Below are positions 1-6,300 of a stretch of 9,657 bases of DNA, one piece after another; position 1 is the stretch's first letter, and each line of letters starts with the position of its first letter. The position numbers were made by a program, and so were the translations under genes. Below the pieces are notes generated by a model. The model did no database searches, was not told where the DNA came from, and was given only the letters and a program-made list of their open reading frames with translations. The DNA is taken from the NCBI GenBank assembly GCA_024404655.1, contig JAKSPR010000093.1, positions 1-9,657 on the forward strand, given 5' to 3'. This DNA comes from Clostridia bacterium (GTDB taxonomy: Bacteria > Bacillota > Clostridia > Oscillospirales > CAG-272).

Positions 1-1
1 C

Positions 2-448
2 AAGGACCAGACCGATGAGGCTGAAGCTGTTGCAGCCAAGTGCACCGAGATCGATCAGAAGAACGAAGAGCTTGCTGAAATCGCAGCCAAGATCGCTGAG
101 ATCAAGGCAACTGCCGAAGCACAGAAGGCACAGCGCAAAGCAGCCGCAGAGGCTGAACGCGCAGCAGCTGCCGGTGCCGCTGCTCCCGCTCCTGTCGAAA
201 CCCCCGCTGAAGCACCTGTCGAAGCTCCTGCAGAAGCTCCCGCCGCAGAAGAAGCACCCGTCGAGGAAGCTGCTCCCGCGGAAGAGGCTGCTCCCGCGGA
301 AGAGGCTGCTCCCGCTGAGGAATTCACCGAAGCTGCCAAGGAAGAAACCGAAGAGGCTGCTCCCACCATCGTCTGTGCAGGCTGCGGCGAAAGCATCCCC
401 GCTGCCGCTGTTTTCTGCCCCCACTGCGGCCAGAAGCAGGGAGAATAA
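2..448 (+). CDS. Coiled-coil, Ala/Pro/Glu-rich protein with C-terminal zinc ribbon (5' end missing)
   Basis: An open frame enters from the left edge and ends at TAA 446-448, giving 148 visible residues; the start codon lies outside the window. The first ~55 residues are Ala/Glu/Lys/Gln-rich with the spacing of a coiled coil (EELAEIAAKIAEIKATAEAQ). A low-complexity linker of Ala, Pro and Glu follows (about residues 56-120), including near-perfect EEAAPA repeats. The last 25 residues form a zinc ribbon with C125, C128, C139 and C142 (CxxC-x10-CxxC, CAGC...CPHC), as in the small treble-clef/zinc-ribbon domains at the ends of many bacterial proteins. The Ala-rich codon pattern fits this frame, and a good ribosome binding site for the next gene follows its stop. 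The function is unknown. The layout suggests a scaffold or adaptor whose zinc ribbon is held away from a helical stalk. The DUF4234 membrane protein 42 bases downstream is a likely operon partner. Confidence 0.85.
   Translation, partial: KDQTDEAEAVAAKCTEIDQKNEELAEIAAKIAEIKATAEAQKAQRKAAAEAERAAAAGAAAPAPVETPAEAPVEAPAEAPAAEEAPVEEAAPAEEAAPAEEAAPAEEFTEAAKEETEEAAPTIVCAGCGESIPAAAVFCPHCGQKQGE
263..316 (+). repeat. Three tandem 18-bp units coding EEAAPA
   Basis: Units at 263-280, 281-298 and 299-316 share the core GAAGAGGCTGCTCCCGCG with one to three differences, and each encodes six residues (EEAAPA). A partial fourth copy lies at 350-364, after a 33-base interruption. The repeats are in frame and build the flexible linker before the zinc ribbon. 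The high nucleotide identity suggests recent slippage or unequal exchange, so linker length may vary between strains. Confidence 0.85.
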
Positions 449-490
449 ACCGGGTTTCCGGACTCTGACATCAAAGGAGTATCCATAACC

Positions 491-865
491 ATGCAGTATC
501 AGAAAAGAAGTCCCGCCGCAATCCTGCTGCTTTCCATCATCACCTGCGGCATTTACGGCTGGTACGTCATTTACCGCATTTCCAAGGAGGTCCGCGAATT
601 CCGCGGAGACGCCTCCATTGATCCCGGCATTGAGCTTCTGCTCTGCATCCTGACCGGCGGTCTCTATTCCCTTTACTGGTATTATAAGTTCAGCAAGCTG
701 ATTTTTGAGATGCAGACCCGCTGCGGCACTCCTGCTCCTGCGGACAATGCGATTCTGCTTGTCATTCTCACCTGCGTCAAGCTGGGACTTGTATCCCTCA
801 TGCTTCTGCAGAGCGAACTGAACCGTGTCTGGGATACAGTCGATCCCGGCGTATATCCGAACTGA
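491..865 (+). CDS. DUF4234 family small membrane protein
   Basis: This 124-residue protein starts at ATG 491 with AAAGGAG at 473-479, 11 bases upstream. It has three hydrophobic segments at about residues 9-28, 47-66 and 88-107. The first two carry the DUF4234 hallmark, a helix ending in T-C/G-G-I/L-Y followed by an aromatic-rich stretch: ITCGIYGWYVIYRISKEV and LTGGLYSLYWYYKFSKLI. These two segments resemble each other, so the protein looks internally duplicated. The biochemical role of DUF4234 is not known. In many genomes such domains are fused to or sit beside zinc ribbons, which matches the zinc-ribbon gene just upstream, and the two are probably cotranscribed. The terminator at 879-921 follows directly, so this gene ends the transcription unit. 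The family call is from motif recognition, without a database search. Confidence 0.85.
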   Translation: MQYQKRSPAAILLLSIITCGIYGWYVIYRISKEVREFRGDASIDPGIELLLCILTGGLYSLYWYYKFSKLIFEMQTRCGTPAPADNAILLVILTCVKLGLVSLMLLQSELNRVWDTVDPGVYPN

Positions 866-878
866 ATTTTCCCAAGAT

Positions 879-921
879 AAAAGCGGCTGCCGCATGATAC
901 ATGCGGCAGCATGGCTTTTTT
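879..921 (+). terminator. Rho-independent terminator after the DUF4234 gene
   Basis: A perfect 11-bp stem pairs GCTGCCGCATG (886-896) with CATGCGGCAGC (900-910) across a 3-base ATA loop. A T6 run follows at 916-921. The bases AAAAGC (879-884) can also pair with GCTTTT (914-919) past a small internal loop. It lies 13 bases after the DUF4234 stop and before the ABC-F start, so it separates the two units. Confidence 0.92.
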
Positions 922-960
922 ATTCCGGGAGACATTTCCCTCCCATTTCATTTCTTGCAC

Positions 961-967
961 AAAGGAG
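961..967 (+). promoter_or_regulatory. Ribosome binding site that fixes the ABC-F start at 979
   Basis: AAAGGAG lies 11 bases before ATG 979. The in-frame ATG at 901 sits inside the terminator hairpin and has no ribosome binding site, so the 78 bases from 901 to 978 are taken as untranslated. A weak GGGAG/CTCCC pairing (927-931 with 940-944) also lies in this leader. I see no convincing promoter between 922 and 960. Confidence 0.8.
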
Positions 968-978
968 TTTTCCCATTC

Positions 979-2898
979 ATGATCAGCATCAGCTGCGACA
1001 GCCTACATCTGGCCTTCGGCGTCGACGTCATCCTGGATTCCGTTACGTTCTCTCTGAACGAAGGGGACAAGATGGGTATCGTCGGTGTCAACGGAGCAGG
1101 CAAATCCACCCTGTTCCGCCTCATAACCAACGAATATCACCCCGATTCCGGCAGCGTGTTCATTGCCAAAGACAAAACCGTCGGTTTTCTCGAACAGAAC
1201 ACGGGACTTGACAGCGAAAAATCCATCTATGAGGAAATGCTCCTGTCCTTCCCCGCCCTCCGGGCGCTGGAAAAGCGCATGGAGGAAACGGAAGCGGCCA
1301 TCACCGCCTATGATACCGAAAACAAGCCCCACGACGAGGCGTTCAGAAAGCTGGTAGCCTCTTATGCCGAAATGGGCGAAACCTACAAGGCGGAAGGCGG
1401 CTATGCCTATAAGGGCCGTATCCGCGCCATGCTGACCCGCATGGGGTTCGGCGAGGAATTCTGGGATATCTCCATAAACAAGCTGTCCGGCGGTCAGAAA
1501 ACGCGGCTTGCGCTGGTCCGTCTGCTTTTATGGGAACCGGATATCCTTATGCTCGACGAGCCGACCAACCATCTGGACATCGACACCCTCACATGGCTGG
1601 AGGATTTCTTAAAGAGCTATAAAAAGACCGTGCTTGTGGTCTCCCACGACCGTTATTTCCTTGATAAGATCGCAACAAAGATTCTTGAGATCGAGCACCG
1701 CCGCGGCACCCTTTATAACGGCAACTATTCCGCCTATCTTGAACAGAAGGAAAAGAACCGCGAGGTCGAGGAAAAGCACTATCAGAACCAGCAGCGGGAA
1801 ATCGCCCGCATTGAAGCCTATATTGAGCAGCAGCGCCGCTGGAACAGGGAGCGCAACATCATCGCCGCGGAAAGCCGTCAGAAGCAGCTGGACAAGATGG
1901 TCAAGCTGGATCGTCCCATGGCTGCCCCTGATCAGATTCGTCTGCACTTCAACAAGTCCGGCGAATCCGGCAACGATGTGCTGGAACTGAACCGTCTGGC
2001 AAAGTCCTATCCGGGCAAACCGCTGTTCTCCGACGTCACCGCCATGGTACGCAAGCATGACCATGTATTCATCTATGGTCCCAACGGCTGCGGCAAGTCC
2101 ACACTTCTGAAAATCATCATGGACCGGGTACAGCCTGATCACGGCGACTTTGAATTCGGTTACAACGTGACCGTCGGCTACTACGATCAGGAGCAGCAGG
2201 ACTTAAATGAAAACAATACCGTGCTGGAAGAGCTCTGGTCTTCCTATGAAAATCTCACCCAGACCGAGATCCGCAACACCCTTGCGCTCTTCTTATTCCG
2301 GGGAGACGATATCGAAAAGCGCGTTTCCGTCCTCTCCGGCGGTGAGAAAGCGCGGCTCACCATGGCAAAGCTCATTCTCTCCAAAATGAACGTCCTCATC
2401 CTCGATGAGCCGACCAACCATCTGGATATCCCGTCAAGAGAAGCACTGGAACGGGCGCTGCTGGACTTCGACGGCACCATCATCGCCGTCTCCCACGACC
2501 GTTATTTCATCAAGAAGCTGGCTACCCGCATCTTTGATCTTTCCGATCAGACCTTTACCGATTACCGCTGCGGGTACGAAGACTTCCTTGACTACAAGGA
2601 GCGCAAAGCCCATCCCGACGGCACGGAAGCACCCAAGGAAGAAACCGTATCTGTAGGCAAAGAGCAGTTCTTGAAGAACAAAGCCGACGCCGCACAGAAG
2701 CGCAAGGAAGAACGCGCACGCCAGAAGCTGGCTGACGATATTACGGCAACCGAGGCCGCCATTTCCGCCGTTGAAGAAGAAATGGCAGGCGACGCCGCCA
2801 CCGACTATGTGCGTCTGGCAAAACTGCAGACAAAAAAAGACGAGCTGGAAGAAAAGCTCCTCACCCTTTACGAAGCAAGCGAGGAAATGAACGCATAA
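979..2898 (+). CDS. ABC-F family ATPase, YdiF-like (ribosome-associated translation factor type)
   Basis: This 639-residue protein has two ABC nucleotide-binding domains and no membrane segments, the ABC-F layout. Domain 1 has Walker A GVNGAGKS (36-43), signature LSGGQ (169-173) and Walker B ending D193-E194. Domain 2 has Walker A GPNGCGKS (367-374), signature LSGGE (452-456) and Walker B ending D476-E477. Both Walker B motifs run into EPTNHLDI, and both domains carry the switch SHDRYF. A charged linker (about 249-315) corresponds to the tRNA-interacting arm of ABC-F proteins, and the C-terminal ~75 residues are a Lys/Glu-rich coiled coil. Length, linker and C-terminal coil resemble Bacillus YdiF as I recall it. 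ABC-F proteins bind the ribosomal E site in the ATP state and rescue stalled translation or confer resistance to ribosome-targeting antibiotics. The linker is not visibly extended, so a housekeeping role is more likely than resistance. The gene stands alone between a terminator and a convergent neighbour. Confidence 0.95.
   Translation: MISISCDSLHLAFGVDVILDSVTFSLNEGDKMGIVGVNGAGKSTLFRLITNEYHPDSGSVFIAKDKTVGFLEQNTGLDSEKSIYEEMLLSFPALRALEKRMEETEAAITAYDTENKPHDEAFRKLVASYAEMGETYKAEGGYAYKGRIRAMLTRMGFGEEFWDISINKLSGGQKTRLALVRLLLWEPDILMLDEPTNHLDIDTLTWLEDFLKSYKKTVLVVSHDRYFLDKIATKILEIEHRRGTLYNGNYSAYLEQKEKNREVEEKHYQNQQREIARIEAYIEQQRRWNRERNIIAAESRQKQLDKMVKLDRPMAAPDQIRLHFNKSGESGNDVLELNRLAKSYPGKPLFSDVTAMVRKHDHVFIYGPNGCGKSTLLKIIMDRVQPDHGDFEFGYNVTVGYYDQEQQDLNENNTVLEELWSSYENLTQTEIRNTLALFLFRGDDIEKRVSVLSGGEKARLTMAKLILSKMNVLILDEPTNHLDIPSREALERALLDFDGTIIAVSHDRYFIKKLATRIFDLSDQTFTDYRCGYEDFLDYKERKAHPDGTEAPKEETVSVGKEQFLKNKADAAQKRKEERARQKLADDITATEAAISAVEEEMAGDAATDYVRLAKLQTKKDELEEKLLTLYEASEEMNA
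2832..2859 (-). terminator. Possible terminator for the DUF4830 gene, inside the ABC-F 3' end
   Basis: Read on the minus strand, GAGCT (2859-2855) and AGCTC (2846-2842) form a 5-bp stem with an 8-base loop. Three bases later comes a run of seven T (2838-2832). It lies about 45-70 bases beyond the stop of the minus-strand gene, a normal place for a terminator, but the stem is short and lies in ABC-F coding sequence. It is a weak candidate. Confidence 0.3.
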
Positions 2899-2901
2899 GC
2901 G

Positions 2902-3375
2902 TCATTTCTTGAAACCGTGCAGGAATCCCGTCACATCGGCGGAGCAGATATCGCCCCCAATGACCTTGTTCTTATAAACGAGAATACTGGCAAGCACCGT
3001 TCCGTCATACCCCGGATAGGATGCAAGGGTATAGGTATACCGCATGACCTTCTTTCCGCGGTAACGGGAGAGGTCCATACCCTGTGCCTTCTGGATGGCG
3101 TTGTAGTTTTCGCACACCTTGTCAAAGCGTGCGGGAACCGTGACCTCCACCGCTTCGGGCGCATCGCCGGCAACTTCCCAGCCGAACTGTTTCAGGAAGC
3201 CGATCCGGTCCTCCTCGGTACGGATGCCGCTGACCGTCACGGAGTTTTCCTTGACGATCACGGAAGCGGGAACATAGGTCGGAACAAAAGCGATCAGCGC
3301 AGCCAGTGCGATCACGGACAGAACGATCACGCTGACGAACCGCAGCGCAGATGCACGCACGGAATAGACAAACAT
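2902..3375 (-). CDS. DUF4830 domain protein with N-terminal membrane anchor
   Basis: This 157-residue protein starts at ATG 3375-3373, with minus-strand AAAAGGAG about 10 bases upstream. Residues 13-31 form one hydrophobic helix (a membrane anchor or uncleaved signal) after a short Arg-containing N-terminus, so the rest is probably extracytoplasmic. The soluble part matches DUF4830 as found in Clostridia: an early stretch FLKQFGWEV, then a central VPARFDKVCENYNAIQKAQG, LSRYRGKKVMRYTY and a C-terminal VIGGDICSADVTGFLHGF. No catalytic motif is evident and the family has no assigned function that I know of. The gene runs toward the ABC-F gene, with 3 bases between stop codons. It is divergent from the glycerol-1-phosphate dehydrogenase gene across 105 bases, so it is probably a single-gene unit. 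Confidence 0.88.
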   Translation of the reverse strand: MFVYSVRASALRFVSVIVLSVIALAALIAFVPTYVPASVIVKENSVTVSGIRTEEDRIGFLKQFGWEVAGDAPEAVEVTVPARFDKVCENYNAIQKAQGMDLSRYRGKKVMRYTYTLASYPGYDGTVLASILVYKNKVIGGDICSADVTGFLHGFKK

Positions 3376-3405
3376 ACTTCATTATCTCCTTTTGATTCCT
3401 TTTAT

Positions 3406-3457
3406 CAGCGTTTCGCTGTATTCCATTTTTATGCGCCATATCTGTTGAGATATGCGC
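3406..3457. promoter_or_regulatory. Two dyads in the divergent intergenic region
   Basis: The 105 bases between the DUF4830 and dehydrogenase genes hold two inverted repeats. The first is CAGCG-TTT-CGCTG (3406-3418). The second pairs CATATCT (3437-3443) with AGATATG (3448-3454) around GTTG, and extends by GCG/CGC (3433-3435 with 3455-3457) past one bulged C. Neither is followed by a T run on either strand, so they are not terminators. They could be operators or leader hairpins serving one or both genes. I found no promoter hexamers here that I would call with confidence. Confidence 0.4.
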
Positions 3458-3473
3458 AAAAGGATTTGATTTC

Positions 3474-3480
3474 AGAAAGG
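3474..3480 (+). promoter_or_regulatory. Ribosome binding site abutting the dehydrogenase ATG
   Basis: AGAAAGG ends at 3480, directly against ATG 3481, which is too close for normal initiation. An in-frame TTG at 3493 would have a 12-base spacer from the same site. A second purine run, AAAAGGA (3458-3464), lies 16 bases before the ATG and one base before an in-frame TTG at 3466. The start of this gene is therefore uncertain by a few residues. Confidence 0.45.
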
Positions 3481-4791
3481 ATGGAATCTATTTTGACCAT
3501 TTCGGAAATTCTGGAAACCTTCCGCAGCCCCTGTGCCTGCGGAAAACAGCATGAGCTTGTCACGGACACCGTCTATATCGGTGAAAATGCGGCAGAAAAG
3601 TTAAGCGAGTACATCAGAGTTCGCATGAAGGGACAGGGTCTCATCATCGCGGATACCAATACGGCCCCCGCCGCCGGGAATGCGCTTTCATCTGCCCTCG
3701 GTCTGCCGATCCTCATCATCGACGGCGCCTCCCATGCAACGGAGATCGTCTGCGCCGAGGTGGAGGAAAAACTGGACGCCATGAATCCCCGCCCGGATTT
3801 CTATATTGCCTGCGGCTCCGGTTCTCTGCATGACATCACCCGCTATATTGCCTACGGACGCGGACAGCAGTTCATCTCCTATCCCACCGCGGCATCTGTC
3901 GACGGCTTTGTCTCCGGCATTGCAGCCATGACCATCCGCGGCACGAAAATCTCCTATCCGTCCCGTTCCCCCGTTGCCCTCTTTGCGGACCCGGATGTTT
4001 TTTCCGAGGCTCCCGTCCGTCTGACCGCCTCCGGCGTCGGCGACCTGCTGGGCAAATATATCTGCCTTGCCGACTGGCGCATCGCAAACATTCTGACAGG
4101 GGAGTATATCTGCCCCACCCTTGTGAAGCTGGAATATGACGTCATCGACGAAGTGGAAAAGACTGTCGCCGCGCTGAAAGTCTCCGGCGGTGATCCCTCC
4201 TACAAAAAAGAATACGCTGCCCGCGTCATGGAAGGTCTGGTGCTCTCCGGCCTCGCCATTCAGCTCTGCGGCAATTCCCGTCCCGCCTCCGGTGCGGAGC
4301 ATCACATCTCCCACTTCTGGGAAATGGAGCGCATCACGGGCGAGGTTCCCGGTCTCCATGGTGAGCAGGTGGGCATCGGTACCCTGCTCATGCTGAAGCG
4401 CTACAAGGAAGCGGCAAAAGCCCCTGCAAAACCGTTTATCTACCGTCCCGAAAAGGTCTTTGACCGTGATCATATTGCCTCCGTCTATCGGGAGCTGACC
4501 GATGATATCATGAAAGAAAATCTGCCGGGCGGAAATGCAGACAGTTCTTCTCTTGCAAAGATCCCGGAGAACGCTCCCGTGGAGCACGCAGAGGAAGTCC
4601 GCGCCGTCCTTGATTCCCTGCCGGATTATGACGCGCTTCTCTCCATCATGAAAGACTGCGGCTGCAAAACCTCCCCTGCGGATATCGACCTGCCCGAAAC
4701 GGAGGAATTCATCGGCACCACCTGTGCTTTTGCTCCCTATGTCCGCAACCGTCTGACCCTCTTGAAACTTCTGGAGGCCTCCGCGCTCTGA
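3481..4791 (+). CDS. egsA: sn-glycerol-1-phosphate dehydrogenase, NAD(P)-dependent (AraM/EgsA family)
   Basis: This 436-residue protein is of the iron-containing-alcohol-dehydrogenase-like fold. The family reduces dihydroxyacetone phosphate to sn-glycerol-1-phosphate in the cytoplasm, using a bound divalent metal (Ni or Zn in characterised members). The nucleotide-binding glycine motif is GSGSLHD (112-118). The family block SYPTAASVDGF supplies the likely metal ligand D141. GVGDLLGKY, the following ADW and TGEYICPT are typical of the family. SGAEHHISH supplies H274 or H275, and LHGEQVG supplies H293, completing the Asp-His-His metal site. The C-terminal ~100 residues are helical and less conserved. 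Bacillus AraM (~394 residues) is shorter. I start at ATG 3481; TTG 3493 or TTG 3466 are possible, and the frame stays open far upstream only because it is antisense to the DUF4830 gene. The AI-2E gene follows 40 bases later with no terminator between, so the two are probably cotranscribed. A less specific glycerol dehydrogenase is the main alternative. Confidence 0.87.
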   Translation: MESILTISEILETFRSPCACGKQHELVTDTVYIGENAAEKLSEYIRVRMKGQGLIIADTNTAPAAGNALSSALGLPILIIDGASHATEIVCAEVEEKLDAMNPRPDFYIACGSGSLHDITRYIAYGRGQQFISYPTAASVDGFVSGIAAMTIRGTKISYPSRSPVALFADPDVFSEAPVRLTASGVGDLLGKYICLADWRIANILTGEYICPTLVKLEYDVIDEVEKTVAALKVSGGDPSYKKEYAARVMEGLVLSGLAIQLCGNSRPASGAEHHISHFWEMERITGEVPGLHGEQVGIGTLLMLKRYKEAAKAPAKPFIYRPEKVFDRDHIASVYRELTDDIMKENLPGGNADSSSLAKIPENAPVEHAEEVRAVLDSLPDYDALLSIMKDCGCKTSPADIDLPETEEFIGTTCAFAPYVRNRLTLLKLLEASAL

Positions 4792-4831
4792 TCTCCAAAG
4801 TCCCACCGTACAGGAAAGGAATCATAAACCT

Positions 4832-6109
4832 ATGAAAATCGAGTGGAACAAACGATATACGACGCTTGCCGCGTATTCAGTCCTTGTCCTGATCGCGGCA
4901 GTCATCCTCGTGTTCCTGTTTCTGCGTATCGACGCCGTCAGCGGCTTTTTCACAAAGCTCCTGAACGCCAGCAAACCTCTGATCTATGCCGTCGGCATCG
5001 CCTATATTCTCTGGCCGCTCCTGCGGATCTTTGAAACCAAGGTCTTTGCCGGACTGGAACGGAAGCGGAGCCGCAAGAAACTGGTACGCACCTTATCTCT
5101 TGTCACAACATATATCATCTTTCTTGCAATTCTGAGCCTGTTCTTCGGCACACTCATTCCGCAGATCTCCGACAGTATCGCAACGCTGGTCGGCAAGGTA
5201 CGCGGCGGCTATCTGACTACCATCGAGAACTGGATTGAAGACCAGATTGCCCACAATCCGCTCTTCGGCTCCGAATTCTTCCGGGAGCAGCTGGAACAGC
5301 TGAACAGCTACATCAGCAAGTTCACCGACTGGCTGACCAACAACATCAGCAACATCGTCGGCTCCGTCACAGTCTTCGCCGCAAACTTTGCAACAGAGAT
5401 CAAGAATATCCTCCTCGGCATCATCTTCGCTATTTACTTCCTCCTGTTCAAGGAGCATCTAATCGCACAGGTCAGAAAGTTTTTCTCCGCCATCCTCTCC
5501 GAAAAGGCTTTTCAGCGCACGGAGCATTATGTCAAGGTCACCGATAAGACCTTCGGCGGCTTCATCGTCGGCAAGCTGGTAGACTCCCTCATCATGGGCG
5601 TTCTGTGCTTTATTCTCATGAACATCTTCCGCATGCCTTATGCTCCGCTGATCTCCATGATCATCGGCGTCACGAATGTCATCCCGTTCTTCGGTCCCTT
5701 TATCGGTGCGATCCCGTCTGCGTTCATCATCCTCATTGCGGATATGCGCATGACAATCTGGTTCATCCTGCTTGTCTTCATTCTGCAGCAGATCGACGGC
5801 AACCTGATCGGTCCGAAGATCCTCGGCGACTTTGTGGGTCTGAATCCGCTGTGGATCATCATCTCCATCACCGTCATGGGCGGACTGTTCGGCGTGTTCG
5901 GCATGTTCCTCGGTGTTCCGACCTTCGCTGTCATCTATGCCATCGTCAAGGAGCTGACGGAAAAGCAGCTGGAAACCAAGGGGCTCTCCACGGAAACAAA
6001 CGATTATTACAACGACGGGCAGTATATCGCCGTCACCGCCAAGAAACCCCACGACCCGGAGAAGAGCCTCATCACGACAATCAAGGCAAAATTCAGGAAA
6101 AAATCATAA
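4832..6109 (+). CDS. AI-2E family transporter (PF01594-type permease)
   Basis: This 425-residue polytopic membrane protein starts at ATG 4832 with GGAAAGGA at 4813-4820. Hydrophobic helices lie at about 12-31, 49-65 and 88-109. A long, mostly polar segment follows (about 112-175), then a C-terminal block of four or five helices from about residue 182 to 385, ending in a charged tail. This is the AI-2E family layout. Family landmarks are VGKLVDSLIMG, the NVIPFFGPFIG loop (from about 282; P285, G288, P289, G292), and QQIDGNLIGPKILGDFVGLNPLW near the end. Members export varied small molecules; some act as Na+/H+ antiporters and one was linked to autoinducer-2, so the substrate cannot be read from sequence. 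It is probably the second gene of a unit with the glycerol-1-phosphate dehydrogenase and is followed by a clear terminator. A role in moving a product of that enzyme is possible but unsupported. Confidence 0.93.
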   Translation: MKIEWNKRYTTLAAYSVLVLIAAVILVFLFLRIDAVSGFFTKLLNASKPLIYAVGIAYILWPLLRIFETKVFAGLERKRSRKKLVRTLSLVTTYIIFLAILSLFFGTLIPQISDSIATLVGKVRGGYLTTIENWIEDQIAHNPLFGSEFFREQLEQLNSYISKFTDWLTNNISNIVGSVTVFAANFATEIKNILLGIIFAIYFLLFKEHLIAQVRKFFSAILSEKAFQRTEHYVKVTDKTFGGFIVGKLVDSLIMGVLCFILMNIFRMPYAPLISMIIGVTNVIPFFGPFIGAIPSAFIILIADMRMTIWFILLVFILQQIDGNLIGPKILGDFVGLNPLWIIISITVMGGLFGVFGMFLGVPTFAVIYAIVKELTEKQLETKGLSTETNDYYNDGQYIAVTAKKPHDPEKSLITTIKAKFRKKS

Positions 6110-6115
6110 CCCATA

Positions 6116-6154
6116 CAAGGCTGTCGGCAGATAAAGCGGACAGCCTTGGTTTTT
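6116..6154 (+). terminator. Rho-independent terminator after the AI-2E gene
   Basis: CAAGGCTGTC (6116-6125) pairs perfectly with GACAGCCTTG (6139-6148), a 10-bp stem with a 13-base loop. T5 follows at 6150-6154 after one G. It starts 6 bases after the AI-2E stop and lies 38 bases before the promoter of the next operon. Confidence 0.9.
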
Positions 6155-6192
6155 CGGCACGGAAAAAGAACATTCCTCAGACAGAATCCGCA

Positions 6193-6221
6193 TTGACACA
6201 CAGCACACGGTATGGTATAAT
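6193..6221 (+). promoter_or_regulatory. Perfect consensus sigma-A promoter with extended -10
   Basis: TTGACA at 6193-6198 and TATAAT at 6216-6221 are separated by exactly 17 bases. TG at 6213-6214 gives a TGn extended -10. Transcription should start near 6228-6230, leaving a leader of about 70 bases before ATG 6301. It lies between a terminator and the metallophosphoesterase gene and should drive that gene, glpK, the hydrolase and the lipoprotein gene. Confidence 0.92.
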
Positions 6222-6234
6222 ATATGATATAAGA

Positions 6235-6272
6235 TGTATACTTGTACTGCGGTCCCCAAAGGACCCCATACA
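6235..6272 (+). other. Possible leader hairpin upstream of the phosphoesterase gene
   Basis: In the predicted 5' leader, GGTCC (6251-6255) pairs with GGACC (6261-6265) around CCAAA. An outer TGTAT (6235-6239) can pair with ATACA (6268-6272), with an asymmetric internal loop. There is no T run after it, so it is not a simple attenuator. It could stabilise the mRNA or be chance. No known riboswitch is recognised. Confidence 0.35.
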
Positions 6273-6300
6273 GAGGAAGAAAAGAAAGGCGGATGCCACC

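Noticed and set aside
263..364. Tandem repeats considered as a possible CRISPR-like array
   Set aside because: The units are contiguous 18-mers without spacers, in frame, and encode a protein linker.
15..488. Arg/Lys/Pro/Leu-rich plus-strand frame of 157 codons
   Set aside because: It is a shifted reading of the same repeats, with an implausible composition, and it overlaps the zinc-ribbon frame completely.
55..492. Ala/Ser/Gly-rich minus-strand frame of 145 codons
   Set aside because: It mirrors the Ala/Pro/Glu repeats of the zinc-ribbon gene. The plus frame carries a coherent CxxC-x10-CxxC ribbon and the downstream operon context.
2917..3480. Upstream extension of the dehydrogenase frame over the DUF4830 gene
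   Set aside because: The frame is open by chance antisense to the DUF4830 gene, whose domain and ribosome binding site are clear. Dehydrogenase homology begins only near 3481.
3688..4806. A 372-codon open frame on the minus strand opposite the dehydrogenase
   Set aside because: It lies across the conserved dehydrogenase motifs, has no ribosome binding site of note and no recognisable domain.
5459..6052. Asp/Glu/His-rich minus-strand frame opposite the AI-2E gene
   Set aside because: It is the complementary reading of hydrophobic transmembrane codons, with no independent signal.
5605..6300. Upstream extension of the phosphoesterase frame into the AI-2E gene
   Set aside because: It overlaps conserved AI-2E sequence, a terminator and the promoter. 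Phosphoesterase homology begins at MTYVISDLHG, right at ATG 6301.
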